Part shown: positions 35,639 to 44,214 of the stretch, piece after piece
How the letters are laid out: each line of letters starts with the position of its first letter
How positions within the stretch are numbered: the stretch's first letter is position 1
Assembly (NCBI GenBank): GCA_963776465.1
Contig: CAVZMV010000001.1
Span: 1 to 64,000 of the forward strand
Reading direction: 5' to 3'
Length of the DNA: 64,000 nt
Origin: DASRHK01 sp963776465
Lineage (GTDB): Bacteria > Pseudomonadota > Gammaproteobacteria > Nevskiales > Nevskiaceae
Position numbers and translations under genes: made by a program
The notes under the pieces: model-generated
Seen by the model: the letters and a program-made list of their open reading frames with translations, nothing else
What the model was told of the DNA's origin: nothing
The model's database searches: none

Positions 35639-37855
35639 CTAGCGGAACGCGGGGCTCGCCCACCCTTCGCGCGATTTGGCCGGCGCCGGCGGCAGCGGGA
35701 TGCCGCCGACGATCATCGCGAGGTTGGCGTCCTGGTACGTCAGCCAGGGAATCGTCGGCTGCTTGTCCACGCCCGGCAATCCGTAATCGCAGACGCCATC
35801 GGGGAACACGGCCTCGAGCTGCGCCCACTGATCGTCGGTGAGCGGGATCAATCCGTAGTCGGCGTCGCGGCTGAGCGGCTTGAGCTGGCACTCGAAGTTG
35901 TCGGCGGTGTTGGTGTCGCCGGCGACCGTGCGCGGCGTGCCGTAGGCATAGAGCGGCGTCACCAGCTCCACGCACGCCTCGCCCAGGAGCTCGTGACCGG
36001 CACCATCGGTGCAGCGGTCGTAGATGTCGGCGGGCTTGTCGGTGAGGATCTTCTGCGAAAGCGGCGCATCGGAAGTGTCCTGCTCGATCGCGGAGAGCCA
36101 GCGGTCCATCGCGGTCAGCCCCAGGTACACGTCGTTGGGATCGGCGATCAGCGGCGCGGGCCCGGCCCACATGACGTGATTGCCGTGGTGCCCTTGCTCG
36201 CGATCCAGGCGCCAGCGCGTCCAGAACGCGTGCACCGTGTCGTGGGCGATGCCGGGATCGGGGCCGACGAAGTTGATGATCGCCACCGTGTCCATGTTGT
36301 TGGTCATGTTGATGGTGCCGCTGCGATAGGCGTTGCCCAGCGCCGGACGATCCGCATGCGCGCGGTTGGGGATCGGGTTGATGTCGACGTCCAGCGAGCC
36401 GATCTTCACGTTCAGATCCACGAACTGCGCGGGCGTCATGCGCCCGGTCTGCAGGAGCTCCAGGCCGTATTGCACGCCGTAGTTGCCGAGCGGCAGACCG
36501 GTGAAGCCGCGGCCCGCAGCCTGCTCCATCGGCGTCCACACTTCCTCGGTGCGCGTGCCGAAGATCTCCGGCATCCAGTCGATGATGCTGCAGCGCACGC
36601 CGCCCGGATTGGTGGCCGCGTTGTACGTCTGGTCGCCGTAGCAATCGCCTTCCGGATCGGTCGCCGCCTTGTAGAGCAGCTCGTCGGCGGCGATCGCGTC
36701 GACGTGCGAGATGTGCCCTTCCACCTCGCCGAACTGCGTCGGCGCCCACACCACGCCCAGGCCCCAGTTCTCCGGATGCTCGAAGTAGGCGCGCAGCAGA
36801 TGGAAGTCGGTGAACTGCAAGCCCGCGGACAGCGTGTCCGGATAGGCGCACATCACCAGCAGGCCCTGATAGATGCCCGGATACGCGTTGGCGATCGTCG
36901 CCTGCGCGATCGATCCGCCGGAGCAGCCGGTGCCGATCGTGTAGCGCAGCTCGCCGTACTGCTCGACCAGACGCTCCTTGGCCATCATCAGCGACTCCGC
37001 GCCGAGCGGGATGTCGCAGTTGTGGCCGGTGTTGTCCAGCGCGGTCGACATCACCATGAAGCCGCGTCCCAGCGCGGTGATGTAGCTCTGCTCGAACACC
37101 GGGTTCGCCGGGATCGTGCCCGAGTAATCCTCGAGCGGCGCGTTTCCGGTCGTGTAGTCGGCGCCGCAGTTGCCACCGTGCGTGATGAGGAGCTTGTGGT
37201 TCCACTGTGGCTGCGGCGCCCACGCCTGCCAATCAACGTCCGGCGTGAACAGCGTCAGGATCTTGTACTGATCGCGGTCCTGATAGCCGAGCTCCTGGCG
37301 CACGATGAACGGCATCGTCACGCCGTCATCCGTCGTGGTCGTGGCGACGTCCGACGGTGGACTCGCCGGGTCGTACGGCAGCAGTCCCGTCACCGTGGGA
37401 TCGGTGCTCTTGTACAGATAGGTGTATTCCGCCGGCTGGTTGCACTCGGCGTCGACCGCCGCGTCCTGGCAGCGGAAGCGTGGGATGCGCGGGCCGGAGA
37501 AGATCGGGCCGCTATTGGGGTAATTGGTGATGGTCGCGCTCGATCCCGCCGCGGTCAGCGTGTTAGTGCCTTCGTCGAGGCCGGTGACGAGGCCCATGAC
37601 GCGGCCGTTGGGCCGCAGCGCGAACTGCGAAGAGACGTCGGTTCCGTTGAGCGTGACCTTCGGCACCGCGCTTGCGCCGACGATCTCCACCAAAGCGTCG
37701 CCGCCGCTGATCATGTCGGCACGGTTGGAGAGCACGTGGATCGCGCCACTGCTGCCGCCGGGCGCGTTGCCGATGGCGCCGGTCGGCGACGAGTTGCCGC
37801 ATGCGCCGAGCGCCAGCAGGATGGCGCAAAGCAGCAGGGCGTGTAAGGTTCTCAC
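35639..37855 (-). CDS. DUF6351-like exported protein, possible alpha/beta-hydrolase
   Basis: 738-residue protein with a signal peptide and lipobox-like LGAC at residues 16-19, so probably a lipoprotein. An N-terminal Ig-like stretch (AIHVLSNRADMISGGDALV onward) is followed by a large domain with the motif YTIGTGCSGGSI, which resembles a serine-hydrolase nucleophile elbow preceded by Cys, as in tannases. The pattern of conserved His and Asp blocks (HGGNCG, TALDNTGHN, GPDPGIAHD) and the overall length match what I recall of DUF6351; this assignment is from memory. Substrate unknown. The chosen GTG (37,855) gives a clean signal peptide; upstream in-frame extension overlaps the divergent neighbour. 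It faces the dienelactone hydrolase gene across about 50 bases. Confidence 0.78.
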   Translation of the reverse strand: MRTLHALLLCAILLALGACGNSSPTGAIGNAPGGSSGAIHVLSNRADMISGGDALVEIVGASAVPKVTLNGTDVSSQFALRPNGRVMGLVTGLDEGTNTLTAAGSSATITNYPNSGPIFSGPRIPRFRCQDAAVDAECNQPAEYTYLYKSTDPTVTGLLPYDPASPPSDVATTTTDDGVTMPFIVRQELGYQDRDQYKILTLFTPDVDWQAWAPQPQWNHKLLITHGGNCGADYTTGNAPLEDYSGTIPANPVFEQSYITALGRGFMVMSTALDNTGHNCDIPLGAESLMMAKERLVEQYGELRYTIGTGCSGGSIAQATIANAYPGIYQGLLVMCAYPDTLSAGLQFTDFHLLRAYFEHPENWGLGVVWAPTQFGEVEGHISHVDAIAADELLYKAATDPEGDCYGDQTYNAATNPGGVRCSIIDWMPEIFGTRTEEVWTPMEQAAGRGFTGLPLGNYGVQYGLELLQTGRMTPAQFVDLNVKIGSLDVDINPIPNRAHADRPALGNAYRSGTINMTNNMDTVAIINFVGPDPGIAHDTVHAFWTRWRLDREQGHHGNHVMWAGPAPLIADPNDVYLGLTAMDRWLSAIEQDTSDAPLSQKILTDKPADIYDRCTDGAGHELLGEACVELVTPLYAYGTPRTVAGDTNTADNFECQLKPLSRDADYGLIPLTDDQWAQLEAVFPDGVCDYGLPGVDKQPTIPWLTYQDANLAMIVGGIPLPPAPAKSREGWASPAFR

Positions 37856-37907
37856 TGGCGTGTCCCTCGGATTGGACGCGCATTCTAGTCCCAGGAGGAT
37901 GACCGCG

Positions 37908-38780
37908 ATGTGCGAGCACGATGACTTCACTGAATTCGGCAACCGTCCCCGCGCGCTGACGCGCCGGTCGTTCGGCGCGATGGCGCTGGGCGCCGGGGTG
38001 GCAGCGGCGCTGCCGCGTCTCGCCAGCGCTGCAGCCACCAAGGGCGCCGACGTCGACATCAAGACCAAGGCCGGCAAGGCCGACGCGTTCTTCGTCTCCC
38101 CCGAGGGCAAGGGCACCTATCCCGGCGTCCTGATCTGGCCCGACATCTTCGGCCTGCGTCCCGCTTTCCGGCAGATGGCGACGCGGCTGGCCGAGTCCGG
38201 CTACGCGGTGCTGGTGGTCAACCCGTTCTATCGCACCCAGCGCGCGCCGACCGCGCCCGAGCATCCGGACTTCAACGACCCGGCGACGCGCGACGCGCTG
38301 ATGAAGCTCAAGGACGCGCTCACCGCCGAGACGGCGCAGACCGACGCCGAGGCCTTCGTCTCATTCCTCGACGCGCAGCCCGCCGTCGACAGGAAGCGCA
38401 GGATCGGCACCACCGGCTATTGCATGGGCGGGCCGCTGGTGATGCGCACCGCGGCTGCGGTCCCTGCCCGCATCGGCGCCGGCGCGACGTTCCATGGCGG
38501 CGGGCTTGCCACCGACAAGCCCGACAGCCCGCACTTGCTGATCCCGAAGATGAAGGCGCACTTCCTGATCGCGATCGCGGAGAACGACGACGCCAAGGAG
38601 CCCAAGGTCAAGGACACGCTGCGCGACGCGTTCGCCAAGGCCAAGCTGCCGGCGGAGATCGAGGTCTACGCAGGCACGCAGCACGGCTGGTGCCCGACCG
38701 ACTCGCAGGTCTACAACCACGACCAGGCCGAGAAGGCCTGGAGCCGGATGCTGGCGCTGTTCAAGGAGGCGCTGGCCTGA
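37908..38780 (+). CDS. Dienelactone hydrolase family protein, Tat-exported
   Basis: 290-residue alpha/beta-hydrolase of the dienelactone hydrolase family. Residues 18-41 form a Tat-type signal: twin Arg in TRRSFGA followed by a hydrophobic stretch and Ala-rich cleavage region, which predicts folded export to the periplasm. The catalytic Cys is residue 172 in GYCMGG, the Asp lies in ENDDAKE near 227-228, and the His is residue 259 in TQHGW, the expected Cys-Asp-His triad. Such enzymes open lactone rings or act on related esters; the real substrate is unknown. ATG 37,908 is preceded at good spacing by AGGAGG; an ATG at 37,899 touches that site directly and is less likely. Converges on osmC. Confidence 0.9.
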   Translation: MCEHDDFTEFGNRPRALTRRSFGAMALGAGVAAALPRLASAAATKGADVDIKTKAGKADAFFVSPEGKGTYPGVLIWPDIFGLRPAFRQMATRLAESGYAVLVVNPFYRTQRAPTAPEHPDFNDPATRDALMKLKDALTAETAQTDAEAFVSFLDAQPAVDRKRRIGTTGYCMGGPLVMRTAAAVPARIGAGATFHGGGLATDKPDSPHLLIPKMKAHFLIAIAENDDAKEPKVKDTLRDAFAKAKLPAEIEVYAGTQHGWCPTDSQVYNHDQAEKAWSRMLALFKEALA

Positions 38781-38798
38781 TCGGCAGCGCCAGCACGC

Positions 38799-39245
38799 TC
38801 ACACCGGCGCGGCCGCTCCCGTCAGGAGCTTGGCGTCCATCGTGATCTTGGCGCCCTTCAGCACCTTCGACACCGGGCAGCCGACCTTGGCCTTGTCGGC
38901 GATCTCCTGGAACTTCGCCTCGTCGGCGCCCGGAATCCGCGCGGTGACGATGAGGTGGCTGGCAGTGATCTCGAAGCCCTCGCCCACCTTGTCGAGCGTG
39001 ACCTCGGCGCTGGTGCGGATCTCATCGGCGGTCAGGCCCGCGTCGCCGAGCATCTTGGAGAGCGCCATCGAGAAGCAGCCCGCGTGCGCGGCGCCGATGA
39101 GCTCCTCGGGATTGGTGCCCTTGCCGCCCTCGAAGCGCGCCTTGAATCCGTACGGCGCTTCCTTGAGGACACCGGTCTCGGTGGAGATGCTGCCGATGCC
39201 GTCCTTGATGCCGCCTTTCCACACCGCCCACGCTGTCTTTTTCAT
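38799..39245 (-). CDS. osmC: OsmC family peroxiredoxin-like protein
   Basis: 148-residue cytoplasmic protein of the OsmC/Ohr superfamily, thiol peroxidases that reduce organic hydroperoxides. The two active cysteines are at residue 57 (AHAGCFSMALS) and residue 123 (KVGCPVSKVL), with the partner Arg at residue 37. The spacing and the GTNPEELIGAAHAGC block favour OsmC over Ohr. It is convergent with the dienelactone hydrolase gene (18 bases) and divergent from the membrane hybrid kinase, sharing about 140 bases of upstream DNA, which is suggestive of stress-linked regulation but not shown by any visible operator. Confidence 0.93.
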   Translation of the reverse strand: MKKTAWAVWKGGIKDGIGSISTETGVLKEAPYGFKARFEGGKGTNPEELIGAAHAGCFSMALSKMLGDAGLTADEIRTSAEVTLDKVGEGFEITASHLIVTARIPGADEAKFQEIADKAKVGCPVSKVLKGAKITMDAKLLTGAAAPV

Positions 39246-39387
39246 GGCTGCTCCTGCCTGCTTGTCGCCCGCCGCGGCTGCGGCGTCGCGGGTTGGACCT
39301 GCGATCGGGGAATAAGTGGCGGCGTAACCACCGGAAATGGAACTTCCGTCATGCTGGCCGGGTCGTCGTCTGACAGGGAGGCGTTTC

Positions 39388-42300
39388 GTGGGATCGATCC
39401 GCAAGGTCATGGGCGAGCTGCTGCGCTGGCAGTCGCGGCGTGGGTCGCTGACCCAGCGCCTGGAATGGCTGTTCCTGGTGACGATCCTGCCGATGGCGAT
39501 CGCCGCAGCGCTCGGGCTGTCGTACATCGTCCGCGAGGAGCGGCGCGCCGCGGAGGCCAAGGCCCTGGAGGTGACGCGCCTGTCGGCGGCTGCGATCGAC
39601 ATCGCGTCCCAGCGCAGCGTGGCGACGCTGATCGCCATCGCCCAGTCGCCGCTGCTGGATCAGCGCGCGTTCGACGATTACGAGATGCTGCTGGAGCGCA
39701 TACGCGTGGCGATGCCCGAGTGGCGCGCGATGAGCCTCGCCTATCCCGACGGCACGATCATCGTCCACACCGACAGATCCGCGAAGAGCTCGCTGCCGCT
39801 GTTCGACGAGCAGGCGAGCATGGCCGAGGTGCTGCGCCGGCGCGCGCCGACCATCGGCGACCTGGCAAAGCGCGCGGACGGCCAGTTCGGCATCGCCGCG
39901 CGCGTGCCGGTGATGCGCGGCGACAACCTGCTCTACGTACTCACCGGCATCCTCAGCCCGGCAGCGTTCCTGCGCGCGGTGGAGTCACAGGCGCTGCCGG
40001 AGGACTGGACGCTGTCGGTCTTCGACAGCCGCGGCCTGCGCGTGGCGCGCTCCCGCGATCACGACCGCTACCTGGGCACGACCGCGGCGCCGAGCCTGGT
40101 CGAGCTGATGCGCACGTCCGCCAAGGAAGGCGCCGGCGTCACGCGCACGCTGGAAGGCGACGAGGTGTTCACCGCCTATGTCCGCATCCCCAACATGAAT
40201 TGGGCGGTCGCGATCGGATTGCCGACGTCCACCGTCGCAGCTGGCGGCTTCCGCGCGTTCTCGTTCTACGGCGGCGGCGCCGCGCTGTCGCTGGCGCTGG
40301 CGCTGCTGCTTGCGGGCATGGTCGGCCGCAGCATCGCGCGGCCGGTCGAGGCGCTGAGCGCCAGCGCCGAGCGCATGGGCCACGGCATGGAGCCGGACGT
40401 CCCGTCGACCGACATCGCGGAGCTCGCAGGCCTCGGCGCCGCCATGGCGCAATCGGCGCGCACGCAGTCGGTACTGCGCAACGACTTGCGCCAGCAGGTT
40501 GCCGACCTGGGCCGCCTGCACGGCCTCAGCGAGGATCTCCTCCTGATGCGCGACGCGCGCGCGCAGCTGCAGACCGTGCTCACCGTGCTGTGCGAGCTGC
40601 ACGGCGCGACCAAGGGACTGGTGTCGCTGACCGACCCCGTCAGCGGCCTGTTGAACGTGCAGGCCTCCGTCGGCTTCTCGAAGGCAGCGCTGGAGGCGCT
40701 CGCGAGCCTCAAGCCCGGCCAGGGCGCGGGCGGGCGCTCCGCGCTGGAGAATCAGCGCGTGGTCATCGCCGACACGGAGACCGATCCCGCGTTTGCCGAA
40801 TTCCGCGAGATGGCCAGGGCCGAGGGCATCCGCGCCGTGCACAGCACGCCGATCCGCGGCAGCAGCGGCCGGGTGCTCGGCGTGCTGTCGGTGCATTCGG
40901 CGCAGCCTTCCTCGCCCGGCGAGCGCGAGATCCGCATGGCCGACCTGTGCACGGCTCTCTGCGCGGCGTTCATCGAGCGCAGCCACGCCGAATCCGACGC
41001 CGCGGCCTCCGAGCAGCGGCTGCGCGTCGCGCTGGATTCCTCGTCGGTCCCGTTCAGCGTGCTGGTGCCGGTGCGCGACGCTTCGGGGATCATCGTCGAC
41101 TTCAGCCTGGAGTACCTGAACCGCGCCGCCGCCGCCGATCTCGGGCGGGCGGCGCCCGACCTCATCGGCCGGTGCATGCGCGAGGTCTCGCCCGCCGCGT
41201 GGAAGACGGCCGGATTGTTCGAGCACTACGTGCAGGCGGTGGAGAAGGATCGCATCCGTGAGATCGAGATCTGCATCGGCGAGCCGGGCTCGGAACGCTG
41301 GCTGCAGGTCCTGGCGACGCCAGCCGCAGGCAAGCTGGCGCTCTGGTCCGCCGACGTCACGCAGCGCAAGCAGCAGGAGCGCGCGCTGCAAGCGGCCGAT
41401 CGCCGCAAGGACGAGTTCCTGGCCGTGCTCGCGCACGAGCTGCGCAACCCGCTCGCGCCGATCCAGCAGGCCGCGCTGATCTCGCGCGCGGAAGGATCCA
41501 CCGAGTCGCAGCGGCGCTGGAGCCACGACGTGATCGAGCGCCAGGTGCGGAACATGGGGCTGCTCCTCGACGACCTGCTCGACGTGTCGCGGATCACGCG
41601 CGGCAAGCTGGAGCTGCGCAAGTCGCGCATCGAGCTGCACGCCGTGCTCGAGGCCGCGGTGGAGACGGCGCGGCCCGATCTCGACAGCAAGCGCCACCAG
41701 CTGACGATGGAGCTGCCCGCGCAGCCGGTGTACCTGAACGCGGACCCGTTACGCCTGGCGCAGGTCGTCACCAACCTGCTCACCAACGCCGCGCGCTACA
41801 CCGAGCCCAACGGCATGATCCGGCTCTCCGCTTCGGTGACCAACCGTCGCGTGAGCATCGAGGTGCAGGACAACGGCATCGGCATCCAGGCGGAGCACAT
41901 CGAGTCGATCTTCGCGATGTTCTCGCAGGGCCACGCGCGACCTGCGCACGGCGGCGGCGGCCTGGGCATCGGGCTGGCGCTGGCGCGCGGCATCGCCGAG
42001 CTGCACGGCGGCACGCTGACCGCAGCCAGCCCCGGCGCCAACCGCGGCAGCCGCTTCACCTTCTCGCTGCCGCAGGGCAACGTCGGCGAGGCCGCAGCGC
42101 CCAGCACGCCGGCGCAGCCGGAAGCCCAGACGTCGCTGCGCATCCTGGTCGCCGATGACAATCGCGACGCGGCCGACACGCTGCGCGCGTTCTTGAGCAT
42201 GAACGGCCATGAGGTGTTCGTGGCCTACGACGGCGTCGAGGCGCTGCAGCGGTTCAAGGAGTGCAACGCCCAAGCCGTGCTGCTGGACATCGGCATGCCG

Positions 42301-42531
42301 GGCATGAGCGGCTACGACGTGGCGCGCGAGATCCGCGCGCAGAGTGCGCCCGGCCGTGGACCCTTGATGATCGCGCTGACCGGCTGGGGACAGATGCGCG
42401 ACAAGGCGATGGCCGAGGACGCGGGCTTCGACCACCATCTGACCAAGCCGGTCGATCCGCAGGGACTGCTCAAGCTGCTGCGGCCCAGCGCGCGGGTGCA
42501 GCCGATCCGCCGCGAGGGGTTCTCCGCCTAG
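39388..42531 (+). CDS. Membrane-bound hybrid sensor histidine kinase
   Basis: About 1,047 residues. Order: TM1 (about residues 27-47), a periplasmic sensory region (about 50-290) of double-Cache type appearance, TM2 (about 292-314), HAMP, a GAF domain (about 380-540), a PAS domain (about 555-665), HisKA with the phosphoacceptor His 683 in LAHELRNPLAP, a HATPase domain with NLLTNA, DNGIGI and GLGIGLAL boxes, and a C-terminal receiver with Asp 967 in LLDIGMPG and Lys in TKPVD. It should autophosphorylate and pass phosphate to its own receiver; no output domain or adjacent regulator is present, so a separate phosphotransfer partner is expected. GTG 39,388 has GGGAGG at ideal spacing; an in-frame ATG at 39,337 would add 17 unlikely residues. 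Its stop overlaps the converging TPR gene at CTAG. Confidence 0.92.
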   Translation: MGSIRKVMGELLRWQSRRGSLTQRLEWLFLVTILPMAIAAALGLSYIVREERRAAEAKALEVTRLSAAAIDIASQRSVATLIAIAQSPLLDQRAFDDYEMLLERIRVAMPEWRAMSLAYPDGTIIVHTDRSAKSSLPLFDEQASMAEVLRRRAPTIGDLAKRADGQFGIAARVPVMRGDNLLYVLTGILSPAAFLRAVESQALPEDWTLSVFDSRGLRVARSRDHDRYLGTTAAPSLVELMRTSAKEGAGVTRTLEGDEVFTAYVRIPNMNWAVAIGLPTSTVAAGGFRAFSFYGGGAALSLALALLLAGMVGRSIARPVEALSASAERMGHGMEPDVPSTDIAELAGLGAAMAQSARTQSVLRNDLRQQVADLGRLHGLSEDLLLMRDARAQLQTVLTVLCELHGATKGLVSLTDPVSGLLNVQASVGFSKAALEALASLKPGQGAGGRSALENQRVVIADTETDPAFAEFREMARAEGIRAVHSTPIRGSSGRVLGVLSVHSAQPSSPGEREIRMADLCTALCAAFIERSHAESDAAASEQRLRVALDSSSVPFSVLVPVRDASGIIVDFSLEYLNRAAAADLGRAAPDLIGRCMREVSPAAWKTAGLFEHYVQAVEKDRIREIEICIGEPGSERWLQVLATPAAGKLALWSADVTQRKQQERALQAADRRKDEFLAVLAHELRNPLAPIQQAALISRAEGSTESQRRWSHDVIERQVRNMGLLLDDLLDVSRITRGKLELRKSRIELHAVLEAAVETARPDLDSKRHQLTMELPAQPVYLNADPLRLAQVVTNLLTNAARYTEPNGMIRLSASVTNRRVSIEVQDNGIGIQAEHIESIFAMFSQGHARPAHGGGGLGIGLALARGIAELHGGTLTAASPGANRGSRFTFSLPQGNVGEAAAPSTPAQPEAQTSLRILVADDNRDAADTLRAFLSMNGHEVFVAYDGVEALQRFKECNAQAVLLDIGMPGMSGYDVAREIRAQSAPGRGPLMIALTGWGQMRDKAMAEDAGFDHHLTKPVDPQGLLKLLRPSARVQPIRREGFSA

Positions 42532-44189
42532 GCGATAGCGGCCTTCGCGCGCGCGAGCTCCTTGCGCGGCGAATCGGCCGGGACCTGCTTCAGCAGCGCC
42601 GCGAAATACTTGCGCGCCCGCTTCTTGTCGCCGGCGTGCTCCGCCGCATCCGCCGCACCGTAGAGCGCGTTGAAACGTCCCGGATAGATCTTCAGCGCCG
42701 CTTCGTAGGCGGCGAGCGCTTCCTTCGGGCGCTTCAGCGCCAGCAACAGCTCGCCGAGCTGCTCGCGCGCGGGCACCAGCGCACCGGGCGAGACCGGCGC
42801 CTTGCCCAGCGCATCCTCGGCGTCGGCGGCAGCGCGCAGCGCGGCAACGGCTTCGTCGTCACGCCCTTCGGCGTGCGCCAGCCACGCGGATGCGGCCTTG
42901 ATCTGCAGGTCCAGCTGCTTCTTGAAGTAATCGTACTTGGGCTCGGTCGTGGCAGTGTGCAGCGACTGCATGCGCTCGATCGCCTTGCGCGCGGTGTCCT
43001 TGTCGCCCGCGTGCAGGCTGCCCAGCGCGTGCGAGTACTCGAACAGCGCCTCGACGAACGGGTAGCGCTGCCACTGCGCGCGCTCGGGGATCTTCAGCGC
43101 GGCCGCCTCGTCCCAGGCGTTGCGCTCCAGCGCGTAGCGCGCGGGCACCGAGGCCATCGCGTAGGCGCCGACGAAGTCGAGCTCGGGGAACGTCGCCTTG
43201 ATCGACGAGACGGACTCCAGCACTTCCCTCGCCTGCGCGTCGCGCCCTTCCTGCAGATACGAGTACATCATGTAGTCGAGCGCGTGCAGCTCCTCGACCT
43301 CGGCGGCGGTGCGCTTCTTCTGCGCCGCGTGCGCACGCGAGGCCTCTGCCGATGCCTGGTTGGTCTCCACCGATTCGTCCCACATGCCCAGACGCGTGAA
43401 GATGTGCGACGGCATGTGCAGCGCGTGCGGAACCCACGGCGCGATGTCGGCGTAGGCCTTCGCCGCCGGCAGGCCTTGCCGCGCCAGCGACGGATAGTCG
43501 TAGCTGTGGATGATGTAGTGCGTCACGCCCGGATGCTGCGGATTCTCCTTCCAGAGCTTCTCGAGCAGCTTGCCGGCGGCCTTCTGGTAGGTGAGCGTGG
43601 TGTCGGTGGGGATCGAGTAGCCGACCGACAGCAGCGCGAAGGCGTGGAAGACCCGCGTCTCGAAGTCCTTGGGGAATTTCTCGTAGTGCCGCTGCATCGC
43701 GCGCTGGTAGGCGGCGACGCGGCCGGTGGCGCCGATCGGACCGTGACAGGTCTGCCCCACCGGCGTCGACATCGGCGCGTCCGAGGTCGTGTAGTAGGCG
43801 TTGATCGCCTCGATGAAGCCGCGCTCGCGCGGCGTCGCCTGCAACTTCATCGCGCGCTCTGCCGCGGCGCGCCCGGCGCTCATCTCCTCGGGATTCGGCG
43901 CCGTCCAGATCGGATGCCAAAGGGTCATGGCCACGCCCCAGTGCGCGATCGCGCACGCAGGATCGCGCTCCGCCACCGACGTGAAGAGGTCGCGCGCTTC
44001 TTCGTAGAAGAACGAGTGCAGCAGCGCCACGCCGCGCACGAAGTCCGCCTGTACGTCCGGCTTGCAAGAGATCGGGAAGTCCACGGCGCCGGCGGAGCGC
44101 AGGTCGCCGGGCGCGGGGCTCTCCGCCGACAGCGGCGCAGACAGGGAGAGCAACAGGCTGATGAGGACGACGCGCGCGTTGCAGGCCAT
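42528..44189 (-). CDS. Secreted TPR-repeat protein
   Basis: 553 residues with a signal peptide ending near SAESPA (about residue 24). The mature protein consists of helical repeats of TPR type: clear units include FVRGVALLHSFFYEEARDLF near residue 50 and the three C-terminal units around REQLGELLLALKRPKEALAAYE. A conserved central block with ALHMPSHIFTRLGMWDESV and VETNQASAEA is typical of a family of exported TPR proteins. No catalytic site is evident, so a scaffold or binding role is most likely. ATG 44,189 is preceded by AGGAG 7 bases upstream. It starts 25 bases after the M49-like peptidase and is very likely co-transcribed. The left copy contains a divergent N-terminal half. Confidence 0.88.
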   Translation of the reverse strand: MACNARVVLISLLLSLSAPLSAESPAPGDLRSAGAVDFPISCKPDVQADFVRGVALLHSFFYEEARDLFTSVAERDPACAIAHWGVAMTLWHPIWTAPNPEEMSAGRAAAERAMKLQATPRERGFIEAINAYYTTSDAPMSTPVGQTCHGPIGATGRVAAYQRAMQRHYEKFPKDFETRVFHAFALLSVGYSIPTDTTLTYQKAAGKLLEKLWKENPQHPGVTHYIIHSYDYPSLARQGLPAAKAYADIAPWVPHALHMPSHIFTRLGMWDESVETNQASAEASRAHAAQKKRTAAEVEELHALDYMMYSYLQEGRDAQAREVLESVSSIKATFPELDFVGAYAMASVPARYALERNAWDEAAALKIPERAQWQRYPFVEALFEYSHALGSLHAGDKDTARKAIERMQSLHTATTEPKYDYFKKQLDLQIKAASAWLAHAEGRDDEAVAALRAAADAEDALGKAPVSPGALVPAREQLGELLLALKRPKEALAAYEAALKIYPGRFNALYGAADAAEHAGDKKRARKYFAALLKQVPADSPRKELARAKAAIA

Positions 44190-44214
44190 GGTCACTCTCC
44201 TTTGTGCTTGAACG

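Noticed and set aside
35501..37846. 781-residue open frame antisense to the DUF6351-like gene
   Set aside because: No recognisable domain and extreme Arg/Val/His content; the opposite strand has a signal peptide and family motifs.
39985..41697. 570-residue open frame antisense to the membrane kinase
   Set aside because: Low-complexity shadow of the kinase coding sequence.
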